Of a stretch of DNA of 64,000 bases, positions 55,626 through 64,000 are shown one piece after another. The translations under genes were made by a program, and so were the position numbers. How positions within the stretch are numbered: position 1 is the first letter of the stretch; every line of letters starts with the position of its first letter. The notes beneath the pieces were generated by a model. It did not search any database and was not told the origin of the DNA. It saw nothing but the letters and a program-made list of their open reading frames with translations. Origin of the DNA: Myxococcales bacterium. GTDB taxonomy: Bacteria > Myxococcota_A > Polyangia > Polyangiales > Ga0077539. The stretch spans positions 83,435 through 147,434 of the forward strand of contig JAEUKH010000021.1 in assembly GCA_016792845.1 (NCBI GenBank). The letters run 5' to 3'.

Positions 55626-56192
55626 ATGAAGCTCATCGTGGGGCTTGGCAATCCTGGGCCGCAGTATCGCAACACCCGACACAACATCGGCTTTCTTGTG
55701 CTCGACCGGCTGGCCCAGCGCGAGATGGGCTCAGAGTGGCGCGAGAAGTTTCAAGGCGTGGTCTCTCAGGCCGTGATCGCCGGCAACCCGGTGTGGCTGC
55801 TCAAGCCCATGACCTTCATGAACGTCTCGGGGAGCGCCGTGGTGCGCGCGACGCAACAGCTTGGCATCAAGGCGCCCGAGGTCTTGGTGGTGCACGACGA
55901 CCTTGAGCTGCCCTTCGGCGAGCTCCGCGGCAAGCTCGGCGGGGGCCTCGCGGGGCACAACGGCCTGCGCAGCCTGAACACCGTGATCGGCGCTGATTTC
56001 GCGCGGTTGCGCATGGGCATCGGGCGCCCGACGCAGGGCACCGTCGAGTCGTGGGTGCTGTCGTCGTTTGGGCCCGACGAGCAGCGGCGCCTCGACGCGG
56101 TGCTCGACGACGCGGTGGCCAAGATCGCCGAGGTGGTGGCCCGCGGGCTGCCAGAGGCGGCGCCGGGGCGTGGCGGGGCGAAAAAAGCGTAG
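55626..56192 (+). CDS. pth: Peptidyl-tRNA hydrolase
   Basis: Pth releases peptides from peptidyl-tRNA that falls off the ribosome. The 188-aa product begins LIVGLGNPGPQYRNTRHNIG, carrying the catalytic His. It also has LLKPMTFMNVSG, the Asp of VVHDDLELPFGELRGK and the substrate-binding GHNGLRSLNTVIG, all as in the family. The ATG at 55626 gives the canonical start MKLIVGLGNPG. The C-terminus (GRGGAKKA) is slightly extended. rpsF begins 148 bases downstream. Confidence 0.96.
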   Translation: MKLIVGLGNPGPQYRNTRHNIGFLVLDRLAQREMGSEWREKFQGVVSQAVIAGNPVWLLKPMTFMNVSGSAVVRATQQLGIKAPEVLVVHDDLELPFGELRGKLGGGLAGHNGLRSLNTVIGADFARLRMGIGRPTQGTVESWVLSSFGPDEQRRLDAVLDDAVAKIAEVVARGLPEAAPGRGGAKKA

Positions 56193-56340
56193 ACCCCCCT
56201 TTGCGGGGTGATGGGGGTGTGGTACGAGGCGCGCCCCTCGCAGATGGTCTGCGGGTGTCCTCGCTCCACGCGCTCTGACCTCGGTTGACGGGGTTATGTT
56301 GCTCGCGTGGGGCCGATTCCTGTCCAGGAGGACGATTCTC

Positions 56341-56889
56341 ATGACGATCGATTTTCGCCCCGACCCGCGGCGCGCCACGGATTATGAAACCGTGTTCATT
56401 CTGCGCCCGGACATCGACGCCGAAACCAGCGAGAAGGTGATCTCTCGCGCGGTTGCGGCCATTGAGTCGAGCAACGGCAAGCTGACCCGCGTTGAGAGCT
56501 GGGGCAAGCGTCGGCTCGCCTTCCCGGTGGGCAAGCAGCGCAAGGGCTTCTACGTCTACCTTCGCTACCTCGGGATGAAGGGCACCGTGTACGAGCTCGA
56601 GCGCAACCTGCGCATGCTCGACACCGTGCTGCGTCACCTCACGGTGGTGATCGCGAAGAACGTTGACATGACCGCGGTGGTGATCGACCCCGAAGAGGTC
56701 AAAGTTCGCCGCATCGAGATCACGGCCGAAGAAGACGACCGTGAAGACAGCTTCGAGGCTTCGCTCGGGCTCGCCGACAACCACGATCGCCGCGACCGTG
56801 ACCGCGACCGCGAAGCCCAGGCTGTTGAAGCCGAGGCCGCCCCGGTCGAGGCCGCTGAGGCCGAAGCCAAGCCCGCCGCTGAGGCGTGA
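56341..56889 (+). CDS. rpsF: 30S ribosomal protein S6
   Basis: S6 binds S18 and the central domain of 16S rRNA. The 182-aa product contains YETVFILRPDIDAETSEKVI, SWGKRRLAFPVGKQRKGFYV and LDTVLRHLTVVIAK, the S6 fold in about 110 residues. The remaining 60-odd residues are a charged, Arg/Asp- then Glu/Ala-rich tail (DRRDRDRDREAQAVEAEAAP). AGGAGG just upstream of the ATG at 56341 fixes the start. rpsR follows 18 bases after the stop. Confidence 0.95.
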   Translation: MTIDFRPDPRRATDYETVFILRPDIDAETSEKVISRAVAAIESSNGKLTRVESWGKRRLAFPVGKQRKGFYVYLRYLGMKGTVYELERNLRMLDTVLRHLTVVIAKNVDMTAVVIDPEEVKVRRIEITAEEDDREDSFEASLGLADNHDRRDRDRDREAQAVEAEAAPVEAAEAEAKPAAEA

Positions 56890-56907
56890 GAGAGAAGGCA
56901 CGGAGTC

Positions 56908-57213
56908 ATGGCACGTTTTCAGACCAACGACTTTGACGATCGCAGCATCGACGGCGGTGCCGCCGAGATCGCCAACGAGAACATGCTTCAGCGCCGCCGC
57001 GGCGGTCGCAAGAAGATCTGCAAGTTCTGCGCAGAGCACACCGAGTTTGTTGATTACAAAGACTCGAACACGCTGCGTTACTTTCTCACCGAGCGCGGCA
57101 AGGTTGTGCCGCGTCGTATTTCTGGCAACTGCGCGCGCCACCAGCGCATGCTGATTGCTGCCATCAAGCGCTCGCGTATGCTGGCGCTGTTGCCGTTCAC
57201 CACGGCCACCTGA
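56908..57213 (+). CDS. rpsR: 30S ribosomal protein S18
   Basis: S18 pairs with S6 on the small subunit. The 101 residues include [40 protein letters not shown] and [18 protein letters not shown]. The Cys pair CKFC and the later Cys in GNCARHQR mark the zinc-binding (C+) form. The N-terminal 30 residues are an added acidic extension. It sits between rpsF and rplI, 15 bases before the latter. Confidence 0.96.
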   Translation: MARFQTNDFDDRSIDGGAAEIANENMLQRRRGGRKKICKFCAEHTEFVDYKDSNTLRYFLTERGKVVPRRISGNCARHQRMLIAAIKRSRMLALLPFTTAT

Positions 57214-57228
57214 GCGGAGTAGAGTGCG

Positions 57229-57681
57229 ATGAGCCGTACCGTTCATGTGATTCTTCAGCGCGACATCCAGAAGCTCGGCAAGGGCGGCGATGTCGTGAAG
57301 GTTGCCGCAGGCTTCGCGCGCAACTTCCTCCTGCCGCAGGGCTTTGCGCTGCCGGCCAGCGAGGGCAACGTGGCCCGCTTCGAGCACGAGAAGAAGGTCG
57401 CGGCCGAGCGGGCTGCGAAGCTCCGCGCCTCGGCGGTCGATCTCGCCGCGAAGCTCTCGACCCTTGAGCTGCGCCTCGCGCGCTCGGTGGGTTCAGAGGG
57501 CCGTCTCTACGGGTCGGTGACCTCGAAAGACATCGAAGCGGGTCTCAAAGACAAGGGCTTCAGCGTCGAGCGCAAGAAGCTCTCGGTTGACACCATCCGC
57601 GCCCTCGGCACCTACGAAGTGACGGCGAAGCTCGCCCACGACGTGACCGCGACCTTCAAGGTCAGCGTCGTCGCGGCCTGA
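57229..57681 (+). CDS. rplI: 50S ribosomal protein L9
   Basis: L9 binds 23S rRNA at the base of the L1 stalk region. The 150-aa sequence has the N-domain HVILQRDIQKLGKGGDVVKV, then AGFARNFLLPQGFALPA, a long connecting helix (EKKVAAERAAKLRASAVDLA) and the C-domain (GRLYGSVTSKDIEAGLKDKG). Its length is standard. It is the last gene of the rpsF-rpsR-rplI operon; GGAG lies about 12 bases before the start. Confidence 0.96.
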   Translation: MSRTVHVILQRDIQKLGKGGDVVKVAAGFARNFLLPQGFALPASEGNVARFEHEKKVAAERAAKLRASAVDLAAKLSTLELRLARSVGSEGRLYGSVTSKDIEAGLKDKGFSVERKKLSVDTIRALGTYEVTAKLAHDVTATFKVSVVAA

Positions 57682-57859
57682 GCCGCAGTCGCCCGCGTCA
57701 GCGCCCTCGGCAGCGCCCTCTCAGAGGTCGCCGTCGGGGGTGTTGCGTTTGGGCCCCGGGCCCGCGCATCGCTGTCAAAGACTTGATCTGATGTTCAGCC
57801 CTCCGCTAAGACCGTGCGGCCTCTGCGCCGTCTTCAAGCCATCGAAAGGGCCTCCGAAT

Positions 57860-58303
57860 ATGCCTGGTACCGTGCATCTCCTCCGCGTCGTCAAGGCGCC
57901 CGCCGAGCGGGTCTACCGCGCTTTCTTGAGCGCCGGGGCGTTGGCCAAATGGCTCCCGCCGTACGGCTTCACTTGCACGGTGCACCACCTCGAGCCGCGG
58001 GTCGGCGGCACCTTTCAGATGTCATTCACCAACTTCACCAACGAGCAGAGTCACTCGTTCGGCGGCGAGTACCTCGAGCTCGTGCCCAACACGCGCCTCT
58101 GCTACATCGACCGCTTCGACGACCCGAATCTGCCGGGTGAGCTCAAGGTCACGGTGCGGCTCCGCGCGGTGCTCTGCGGCACCGAGCTCGACATCGTTCA
58201 AGAGAACATCCCTGACATCATCCCCGTTGAGATGTGCATGTTGGGGTGGCAAGAGTCGCTGGCCCAACTCGCGACGCTGGTCGAACCCGAGATTACGCAG
58301 TGA
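57860..58303 (+). CDS. SRPBCC (AHSA1-like) family protein
   Basis: A 147-aa single-domain protein of the START/SRPBCC superfamily, AHSA1 type. It shows [39 protein letters not shown] and the end helix [18 protein letters not shown]. Members bind hydrophobic ligands or act as small regulators; the ligand here is unknown. The ATG at 57860 begins at the conserved N-terminal strand. The DUF2200 gene follows 37 bases after. Confidence 0.85.
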   Translation: MPGTVHLLRVVKAPAERVYRAFLSAGALAKWLPPYGFTCTVHHLEPRVGGTFQMSFTNFTNEQSHSFGGEYLELVPNTRLCYIDRFDDPNLPGELKVTVRLRAVLCGTELDIVQENIPDIIPVEMCMLGWQESLAQLATLVEPEITQ

Positions 58304-58340
58304 CCGCGTGTACGGCACCTTCGACGCAGGTGTGAGCCCG

Positions 58341-58691
58341 ATGAGCGCCCATCGTATTTTTGCGACACCTTTCGCGAAGGTGTACCCGCTGTATGTCGCG
58401 AAGGCCGCGCGCAAGCAGCGCACCCAGGCCGAGGTCGATCAGGTGATTTGCTGGCTGACCGGCTATGACCCCGCGGGGCTCGCGGCGCAGTGCCGCGCGA
58501 ACACGAGCTTCGAGGCCTTCTTCGCCGAGGCGCCCGCGATGCACCCCAACGCGGCGCGCATCACCGGGGTCGTCTGCGGGGTGCGGGTCGAGACCGTGAG
58601 CGACCCGCTGATGCAGAAGATTCGCTACCTCGACAAGCTCGTCGATGAGCTCGCCAAGGGGCGCCCCCTCGACAAGATCTTGCGCTCATAG
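58341..58691 (+). CDS. DUF2200 family protein
   Basis: A 116-aa protein of a small conserved family without known function. Characteristic stretches are [62 protein letters not shown] and [20 protein letters not shown]. Probably cytoplasmic. Its stop overlaps that of the convergent kinase gene by 6 bases (58686-58691). Confidence 0.85.
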   Translation: MSAHRIFATPFAKVYPLYVAKAARKQRTQAEVDQVICWLTGYDPAGLAAQCRANTSFEAFFAEAPAMHPNAARITGVVCGVRVETVSDPLMQKIRYLDKLVDELAKGRPLDKILRS

Positions 58692-60722
58692 GCTCTTCTG
58701 TTCGCGCGGCGGCACCGATTTCACGAGGGCGCGGTGCGCCTCCCACCAGGCGTTGGCGTCGGCTTCGAGCCAGCGCGTGCCGCTGTTCTCGATGGCGGCC
58801 AAGAGATCGCAGAGGCTCTGGGCGCTCACAGGGCGCTCTTCGGGGCGCTTCGCGAGACACCGGGTGACGAGGCGGTCGAGGGCAGGGGGCACGGGCATGG
58901 GGGCCCGCTCAGAAGGCACCGGCGGCGGCGCCGAGAGGTGCGCCGCGCAGAGGTCGATCAGGTTGCCGCGCTCGAACGGAGGGTGCCCCGTCAAGAGGAA
59001 GTACAGCACCCCGCCGAGGGCGTAGAGGTCTGACGCGGGGCCCACCGAGGCCGAGGCGTTCATGGCCTCGGGCGCCATGTAGAGCGGCGTGCCGATAAAG
59101 CTGTCGGTGCTCGAGAGCGTCGTCGACTTCGAGTCGATCTGCTTCACGAGACCGAAATCGAGCACCTTCACAAAATCGCGGAGACCGCCGCGGTTGCAGA
59201 CCATGATGTTGGCGGGCTTGATGTCGCGGTGCACCATGTTGCGGGCGTGCGCCTCGGCGAGGGCGCCGCACACCTGCTTGATGAGATAGATGGCCCGGGC
59301 AGAGGGCACTGGGCCGAAGCGCGCGACGAGGTCTTCGAGGGAGATCCCGTCGAGGTACTCCATGGCGTAGTAGAAGGTGCCATCGGGGGCGTGGCCGAAG
59401 TCGTACACGGCGATGGTGTTGGGGTGCGAGAGCTCGCTCGTGGCGCGGACCTCGCGCTCGAACCGCGCCACGAACTCGTCGGTGGCGCGCTCGGGGTTGA
59501 GCACCTTCACCGCGGTAGGGCGGCGCAAGAGGGCGTGACGGGCGCGGTAGACGACGCCCATGCCGCCCTCGCCGAGCTTCTCTTCGAGGGTGTACGCCCC
59601 GAGCTGTTGCGCCTCGTTGACGGCGCTCCGGAGCCGCGCAATGGCCGACCAGGCGCCCATCGCGAGGGTCACCACGGTGGTGAGCAAGAGCCCGATGGCG
59701 AGCACCGCCGCGGTGGCCACCCGCGGCGTCGAGGGCATGTGATGGCTGGCCACCACAAAGCGCCAACGGTGATTGCAGAAGGTATACGGGATGCTCCACC
59801 GGAGAGCGGCCGTCGCGAGGCCTGCGTGGGCGCCGCGGGTCGATTCGTAGAGCACCTGGTTGGGCCCCGACGCGTCTTCGTCGAGCAAGATCACGTCGCG
59901 GTCGGGCCCCTTGAGGGCGATGAGGCTCGGGCCGAGGAGCTCGTGCGGGCGAAAGAGCACCACCGCGGCGCCGCGCCATGCGGTGAGCCGTTCGGCTTCG
60001 GTGTTGCGCGGGAGATCGTGCGCGTAGATGGGGCTGCACACGCCCACGGCCCAGACGCCCTCGGGGTCTTCGACTAGGCGAAAGCGATCGGTGACGACCG
60101 ATTTGCCGCGTCGCGCCGCGAGGAGGAGCATGTCGCGGCGCCAGGGGTCATAGCCCATTTCAAGCCCGATGACTTCAGGGTTGAAGGGCTCCATGTAAAA
60201 GAGCGGAATGTAGTCGCTGCGCTCGGGCGAGCGCACCATGCGGCCGAGCGAGTTAGGCTCGCGAAACTCGAAATTGGCCACCCCTTCACGGCGCGCCCGC
60301 GCCTCATACGCCGCCCGCTCTTCGCCCCGCACATAGGGGAACCACTCGATCACCGCGATGCCCTGGGTGCGCCGCATGAACGGCGTCACAAACGCGGTAA
60401 AATCGGGCCGATCGACGCTCGTGCTCGCATCGAAGAACGGCGGGATCGACTCCGCCGTCGCGATGGGCGCTTCGAGGGTCGAGCGCATCGCCATCGCCAA
60501 CGGGCCCGCGCGCTGCGCGAAGTTGACCCCCTCGCGCTCGTCGTAGTCGCGCCGGGTGTAGGCCGCGGCCACGAAGCTGATCACGACCCCGATCGAGGCC
60601 GCGCTCAGCGGGCGCAGGTGCTTACGCCACCACGGCAAGCCCACCGTGGTCTTCGCGCGTGCAGTCTGAATTCGCGCGGCGATCCCGCTACGCGCCGAGC
60701 CAGCTGCGCCAATCTTCCTCAT
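58686..60722 (-). CDS. Ser/Thr kinase with periplasmic CHASE sensor
   Basis: A 678-aa membrane kinase. A first membrane helix (about 40-56, [17 protein letters not shown]) and a second (about 335-360, [20 protein letters not shown]) enclose a CHASE-type extracytoplasmic domain (about 75-310, with [16 protein letters not shown] and [13 protein letters not shown]). The cytoplasmic kinase domain is intact: [13 protein letters not shown], the Lys of [25 protein letters not shown], and [11 protein letters not shown]. Sensor-first with a C-terminal kinase is the reverse of the usual PknB layout. The ligand is unknown. The ATG at 60722 is preferred to a GTG two codons upstream. The divergent neighbour is the GT22 gene. 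Confidence 0.9.
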   Translation of the reverse strand: MRKIGAAGSARSGIAARIQTARAKTTVGLPWWRKHLRPLSAASIGVVISFVAAAYTRRDYDEREGVNFAQRAGPLAMAMRSTLEAPIATAESIPPFFDASTSVDRPDFTAFVTPFMRRTQGIAVIEWFPYVRGEERAAYEARARREGVANFEFREPNSLGRMVRSPERSDYIPLFYMEPFNPEVIGLEMGYDPWRRDMLLLAARRGKSVVTDRFRLVEDPEGVWAVGVCSPIYAHDLPRNTEAERLTAWRGAAVVLFRPHELLGPSLIALKGPDRDVILLDEDASGPNQVLYESTRGAHAGLATAALRWSIPYTFCNHRWRFVVASHHMPSTPRVATAAVLAIGLLLTTVVTLAMGAWSAIARLRSAVNEAQQLGAYTLEEKLGEGGMGVVYRARHALLRRPTAVKVLNPERATDEFVARFEREVRATSELSHPNTIAVYDFGHAPDGTFYYAMEYLDGISLEDLVARFGPVPSARAIYLIKQVCGALAEAHARNMVHRDIKPANIMVCNRGGLRDFVKVLDFGLVKQIDSKSTTLSSTDSFIGTPLYMAPEAMNASASVGPASDLYALGGVLYFLLTGHPPFERGNLIDLCAAHLSAPPPVPSERAPMPVPPALDRLVTRCLAKRPEERPVSAQSLCDLLAAIENSGTRWLEADANAWWEAHRALVKSVPPREQKSL

Positions 60723-60791
60723 GCCCACCGCAGCGCCAGTGTGGCACAGTTTCGTGCACCTCGGCTATCTCATCACGCGGTACAAAACACC

Positions 60792-62198
60792 GTGAACGCG
60801 TGCCCAGAAAACCGACATAAACTGTACGGCGCGCTCGCCGGGCTCGGGCTGATCGAAGTCTTTCTATCTCGGTTTCTTGGGGGGCGATTGCACCCTGATG
60901 AGATCCATCAGTACCTTGAGCCCGCGCACCGTCTGGCCTTCGGGTATGGCACCCGCACACACGAGTGGTACCGCGGCATGCGCAACCTCGTGGCGCCGTG
61001 GTGCCTCGCGAAGGTGTACGCCCTCGCGGCGGCGCTGCGCTGCGACACGGCTGAGGGCTTGTGGTGGGCGACGCGGCTCCCGGGGGTGCTCGCCTCGCTG
61101 GCCACGGTGGGGCTCCTGGCCCTGCGCTTGGGGCGACGCCACGCGCTGCAAGGCTGGCTCTTTGTCGCGCTCATCGCGACCCAGTGGGCCTGGCTCGACC
61201 TCGGCGCGCGCCCTATGGGAGAGAACTTCTCGGTCGCCTTCATCGCCTACGCGCTGTACCTCGCGGGTCGGCCGCTCGCGCCTCGGGTCGCGGCCTGGGC
61301 GGGCTTCTGCCTCGGGGCGGCGGTGTGGTTTCGTTACCCTGCGGTGATCTTCGCGTGCGCCGTCGCCGCGGCGGTGCTGGGGCGCGCGCCGTGGCGCGTG
61401 GGGGCCGCCCTCGTCGCGGGCGCGGCGCTCTCGGCGGCGACCCTGGGCTACATCGACCAGCGCACCTGGGGGCACTGGTTTCATTCTCTCATCGCGTACT
61501 TTGAATACAACTTCATTCAAGACAACGCCCGCAAGGTGTTCGGCGCGCGGCCGTGGTATTTCTACCTCGCGTGGTGGGCCTCGCTGGGCCCGGGGTGCTT
61601 CGCGCTGTGGCTGCTCCGATGGCGCGCCTATTGGGTGCGGCCCGACCTCACGCTGTGGGTCGCGGGGGTGTACCTCGCGGCGCTCTCGCTGACGGCGCAC
61701 AAGGAGCCGAGGTTCTTCCTCTCGGCGGTGCCGCTCCTCTCGGCGGGGCTCGCGAGCGCGGTCTCGGGTGTCTCGCCGCGGGCCTGGCGGGCGCCCTTGC
61801 TTCTGTCGTGCGCGGTCTCGGCCTTGGCGCTTGGGTGGTATCGCAGGCACGATTATCAACAGCGCGACCTTCAGCGCGCGATGTTCGCGCTCTCGCGCGG
61901 CCCACACATCGACGCGGTGTTCGTGCTCAACCGCGGTCACCCCGGGCTGTCGAGCCTGCACCGCCCCGCGCGCATCGAGGCGCCGCCGTCAGAGCGTCTC
62001 GTCGAGGGGGTCGCGCGCTTCGAGCGGGTCAGGGCCGAGCGCGCGGGGCAGACACCCGGGGGCTTCGGGCGCATCGTGGCCCTCTGCGATGAGGGCGGCG
62101 ACGCGCCCGCGGGGTGCCACGCCTTCGTGCGCTCACGAGGCTTTCATGAGACAACGCGGGTCGGGCGGGTGACGCTCTACGAAGGGGTACTTCAATGA
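60792..62198 (+). CDS. GT22-like (ALG9/PIG-B type) mannosyltransferase
   Basis: A 468-aa integral-membrane glycosyltransferase of the GT-C fold. The first luminal-type loop has the HPDEIHQYLEPAHRLAFGYG motif (from about residue 34), as in ALG9/PIG-B proteins, and SLTAHKEPRFFLSAVPLL (about 300) is the second hallmark. About ten hydrophobic helices lie between and after these. The eukaryotic relatives add mannose from dolichyl-phosphate mannose; here a polyprenyl donor and an envelope glycan acceptor are likely. The GTG at 60792 is the most suitable start. The downstream lipoprotein gene overlaps by four bases. Confidence 0.8.
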   Translation: MNACPENRHKLYGALAGLGLIEVFLSRFLGGRLHPDEIHQYLEPAHRLAFGYGTRTHEWYRGMRNLVAPWCLAKVYALAAALRCDTAEGLWWATRLPGVLASLATVGLLALRLGRRHALQGWLFVALIATQWAWLDLGARPMGENFSVAFIAYALYLAGRPLAPRVAAWAGFCLGAAVWFRYPAVIFACAVAAAVLGRAPWRVGAALVAGAALSAATLGYIDQRTWGHWFHSLIAYFEYNFIQDNARKVFGARPWYFYLAWWASLGPGCFALWLLRWRAYWVRPDLTLWVAGVYLAALSLTAHKEPRFFLSAVPLLSAGLASAVSGVSPRAWRAPLLLSCAVSALALGWYRRHDYQQRDLQRAMFALSRGPHIDAVFVLNRGHPGLSSLHRPARIEAPPSERLVEGVARFERVRAERAGQTPGGFGRIVALCDEGGDAPAGCHAFVRSRGFHETTRVGRVTLYEGVLQ

Positions 62199-63337
62199 AC
62201 ACGCGCGCCGCGTTCGGCCTCTCGGTCGCCCTCACGGCGGCGCTCTCGCTCGGGCTCGGCGGCTGCACGTCGAACCCCGACGGCGAAGACCTGTTTCGCG
62301 TCGCGGCCGACGGCGTCCCGGGCGGGGCGCTGCTCGCGGCGTGGAGCCCCGCGGCGATCGGCAGCACCCGTTCGTACTTGGTCGGCGGCTACGTCGGGGT
62401 CGACCCTTCGCGGGTGAGCGGCCGCGGGGGCCGTCTGGTCGAGTACAACCGCGGGCAGTTTCGCACGCTCTGTCAAACCGATCGGGCGCTCTGGTGGGTT
62501 GACGGCGGCGAGGGCGAGGTGTGGGCCGTCGGCGACGGCGGCACGGTGCTGCGATGGGTCGGCGGGCGGTGCGAGACCCTCGCGACGGGGCTGCGCTTCG
62601 CCGAAGGCGAGCCGACGTTTTGGGGCGTCCGGGTGGTGACGCCGCGCGACGTGTGGCTGGTGGGCGGCTCGGCGCAACCGACCGGTCCTACCGGAGTGTT
62701 GGTTCACTACGATGGCCAGCGCTTCGAGCGCGTCGCGGGGCTCCCCGAGGCCGCCGCGGGGTTGAACTTCTATAAAGTTACAACTCTCGACGACTCCCTC
62801 GTGATCGCCGCCTCACAAGGCATGATCTTCGAGCGCAGCGCTGACGGCGCCTGGCGCACCGAAGGCCCCTTGCGCGTAGGCGACGCGCGGCTCTTCACGG
62901 TGACCTGCGCGCGCGACCTCCGCGGCCCCGCGTGCCTCGCGGTGGGAGGCGCGGCGAGCGGGCTGGCCGTGCGCCGCGACCTGTCGGGGCGCTGGGTGCG
63001 CGCGAACATGATCGACGAAGAGATGCCCGGCCTCAACGGCGCCTTCTATCAAGACGCCTCAAACCTCTTCGTTGTTGGCAATCACGGCGCGACGATGCAC
63101 TCAAACGGCGAGAGCCGGTACGTCTCACGGCCCTTGACCCAAGCGACGTTGCACGGCGTGGGCGGCAACGGCGCGGCGGTCTTCGCGGTGGGGGGCGAGC
63201 TCGGCGTGGCCGACCCCTCTCAGCGGGGCGTCGTGCTGATTCGCGGTGAAAACCAGTACCCGAGCTTCGGCTTCGACGGCCTGCGCTACGTCGCCCGCGG
63301 CACCCTCCGCGCGAGCGTCGGAGGCGCCGGGCAGTGA
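62195..63337 (+). CDS. Propeller-like lipoprotein
   Basis: A 380-aa lipoprotein: ALTAALSLGLGGC ends in the lipobox L-G-G-C. The remainder has repeated blades ending in W-A-V-G-D-G-G-T-V-like strings (EVWAVGDGGTVLRWVGG, DVWLVGGSAQPTG, NLFVVGNHGATMHSNG, AVFAVGGELGVADPS), suggesting a beta-propeller of six or seven blades. No catalytic motif is seen. It is translationally coupled to the mannosyltransferase, so it may be an envelope partner or substrate. Confidence 0.78.
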   Translation: MNTRAAFGLSVALTAALSLGLGGCTSNPDGEDLFRVAADGVPGGALLAAWSPAAIGSTRSYLVGGYVGVDPSRVSGRGGRLVEYNRGQFRTLCQTDRALWWVDGGEGEVWAVGDGGTVLRWVGGRCETLATGLRFAEGEPTFWGVRVVTPRDVWLVGGSAQPTGPTGVLVHYDGQRFERVAGLPEAAAGLNFYKVTTLDDSLVIAASQGMIFERSADGAWRTEGPLRVGDARLFTVTCARDLRGPACLAVGGAASGLAVRRDLSGRWVRANMIDEEMPGLNGAFYQDASNLFVVGNHGATMHSNGESRYVSRPLTQATLHGVGGNGAAVFAVGGELGVADPSQRGVVLIRGENQYPSFGFDGLRYVARGTLRASVGGAGQ

Positions 63338-63372
63338 ACACCGCGCCCTGAAATCACCCTACACTGTCGACC

Positions 63373-63861
63373 ATGAAACCTTCGCGAAGCGGGCTGATCT
63401 TCGCGGCGCTCAGCCTCGCGGCGCTGCGCGTCGAGGCCCACGCGGTGCCGCGGCTCTCGGCGGGGCTCTCGGCCGAGCTCGCGTTCGACCCGCTCACGGT
63501 CTGCGGGCAACCCGGGGCGGCGCTCGCGATCGGCATCGGCGACGCGCGACAGAGCGTGATCGCCCGGGTCAGCCTCGCCCACACCGTCGGCTGCCGCGAC
63601 AACACCCTGCGCTTCAACGACTCGCTCGGTTACCGTCGCTACCTGACCCTCGCCGGCGACCGCGACCGCACCGTGTTCGCGACGGTCTACCTCGGGGCCT
63701 CGTACTTCATTCGAGACGCGCTCCCGGGCGAGATCGGGCTCTCGTTGGCCGGAGACGTCGGGCTCACCCTCGGCGCGTCTTGGTTGCTCGCGTTGAGGGT
63801 CGAGGCCAACACCCAAGGGGCCGTACCCATCGGGCTTCAGCTCACCTGGGGGCTGCCCTAG
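63373..63861 (+). CDS. Small exported beta-rich protein
   Basis: A 162-aa protein with a signal peptide (SGLIFAALSLAALRVEAHA). The mature part is built of alternating strands (VPRLSAGLSAELAFDPL, QSVIARVSLAHTVG, TVFATVYLGASYFI, SLAGDVGLTLGASWLL) ending VPIGLQLTWGLP with an aromatic near the C-terminus, compatible with a small outer-membrane barrel, though this is not certain. Two cysteines are present. I recognise no family. It begins 35 bases after the propeller-like lipoprotein gene and may belong to its operon. Confidence 0.65.
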   Translation: MKPSRSGLIFAALSLAALRVEAHAVPRLSAGLSAELAFDPLTVCGQPGAALAIGIGDARQSVIARVSLAHTVGCRDNTLRFNDSLGYRRYLTLAGDRDRTVFATVYLGASYFIRDALPGEIGLSLAGDVGLTLGASWLLALRVEANTQGAVPIGLQLTWGLP

Positions 63862-64000
63862 AGACGCGACCAAGTAGTCGGACCGAGCACCGCGAAGGGG
63901 CGCAAGTGATGCAAGGCGACGGGGCGAAGACGGGCTGTTGGCCCGTCGAGACCCGGCAACGCAGCAGCGCGCCGCGGACCTAAAGTGGGGCGACGGGAGA

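Noticed and set aside
56193..56340. S6:S18-binding leader RNA or promoter before rpsF
   Set aside because: TTGACG at 56285 has no suitable -10 at 17 bases, and I could not draw the known S6:S18 leader fold with confidence.
63862..64000. Possible gene start at the end of the window
   Set aside because: No frame with a start and recognisable sequence could be followed; nothing is claimed there.

Overview
The window looks like chromosomal DNA of a high-GC, Gram-negative member of the Myxococcota, most likely of the Polyangia/Sandaracinus side rather than Myxococcus itself. The reasons are a gliding-motility (Glt) gene cluster, at least one clear MYXO-CTERM surface-anchored protein, many Cys-rich and MopE-like secreted proteins, a CHASE-domain Ser/Thr kinase and many TPR lipoproteins. 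There is no prophage, IS element or CRISPR array; the sequence reads as a continuous, gene-dense chromosome with many ATGA translational overlaps.

Layout. 70-4526: an unusual tRNA-Ile(UAU), then xerD-scpA-scpB (chromosome dimer resolution and condensin partners), glyQ without an adjacent glyS, and on the minus strand yraN and a small lipoprotein. 4925-26284: a co-directional 21-kb block resembling the Myxococcus Glt (A-motility) cluster: a GltC-like TPR protein, GltD/AgmU, GltE/AglT, a GltF-like small protein, GltG/PglI (FHA, three membrane segments, AgmX/PglI C-terminal domain), a TPR lipoprotein and the giant cytoplasmic TPR protein GltI/AgmK. GltH, GltJ and the AglRQS motor are not in the window. 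26361-36272: secreted and surface proteins, with Cys-rich proteins flanking a lipoprotein that carries the hallmarks of a FAM20C-type secreted kinase, a MYXO-CTERM protein, a frameshifted propeller-like gene and an OmpA protein with thrombospondin-3 repeats. 36414-41438: a FkbM methyltransferase, then a minus-strand redox operon (DUF6599-like lipoprotein, Tat-exported DUF362 protein, six-cluster NapH/NapG-like ferredoxin fusion).

41653-48807: a type IV pilus minor-pilin operon (fimT/fimU-, pilV-, pilW-, pilX-like, pilY1 and a trailing lipoprotein), every junction overlapping or only a few bases apart. 48951-50959: a GMC oxidoreductase with a small partner protein. 51030-54296: a large lipoprotein with eight 44-residue Cys-rich repeats and seven FG-GAP repeats. 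54804-57681: the translation group rplY, pth, rpsF, rpsR, rplI. 57860-63861: an SRPBCC protein, a DUF2200 protein, a CHASE-kinase, a GT22-type mannosyltransferase with an overlapping propeller-like lipoprotein, and a small exported protein.

The themes are envelope machinery (gliding complex, type IV pili, surface proteins) together with housekeeping translation and chromosome segregation. The most striking individual item is the FAM20C-like lipoprotein at 27799-28920; the most system-like less familiar item is the DUF6599/DUF362/ferredoxin operon. All functional names come from reading motifs and remembered family patterns; no database search was possible.
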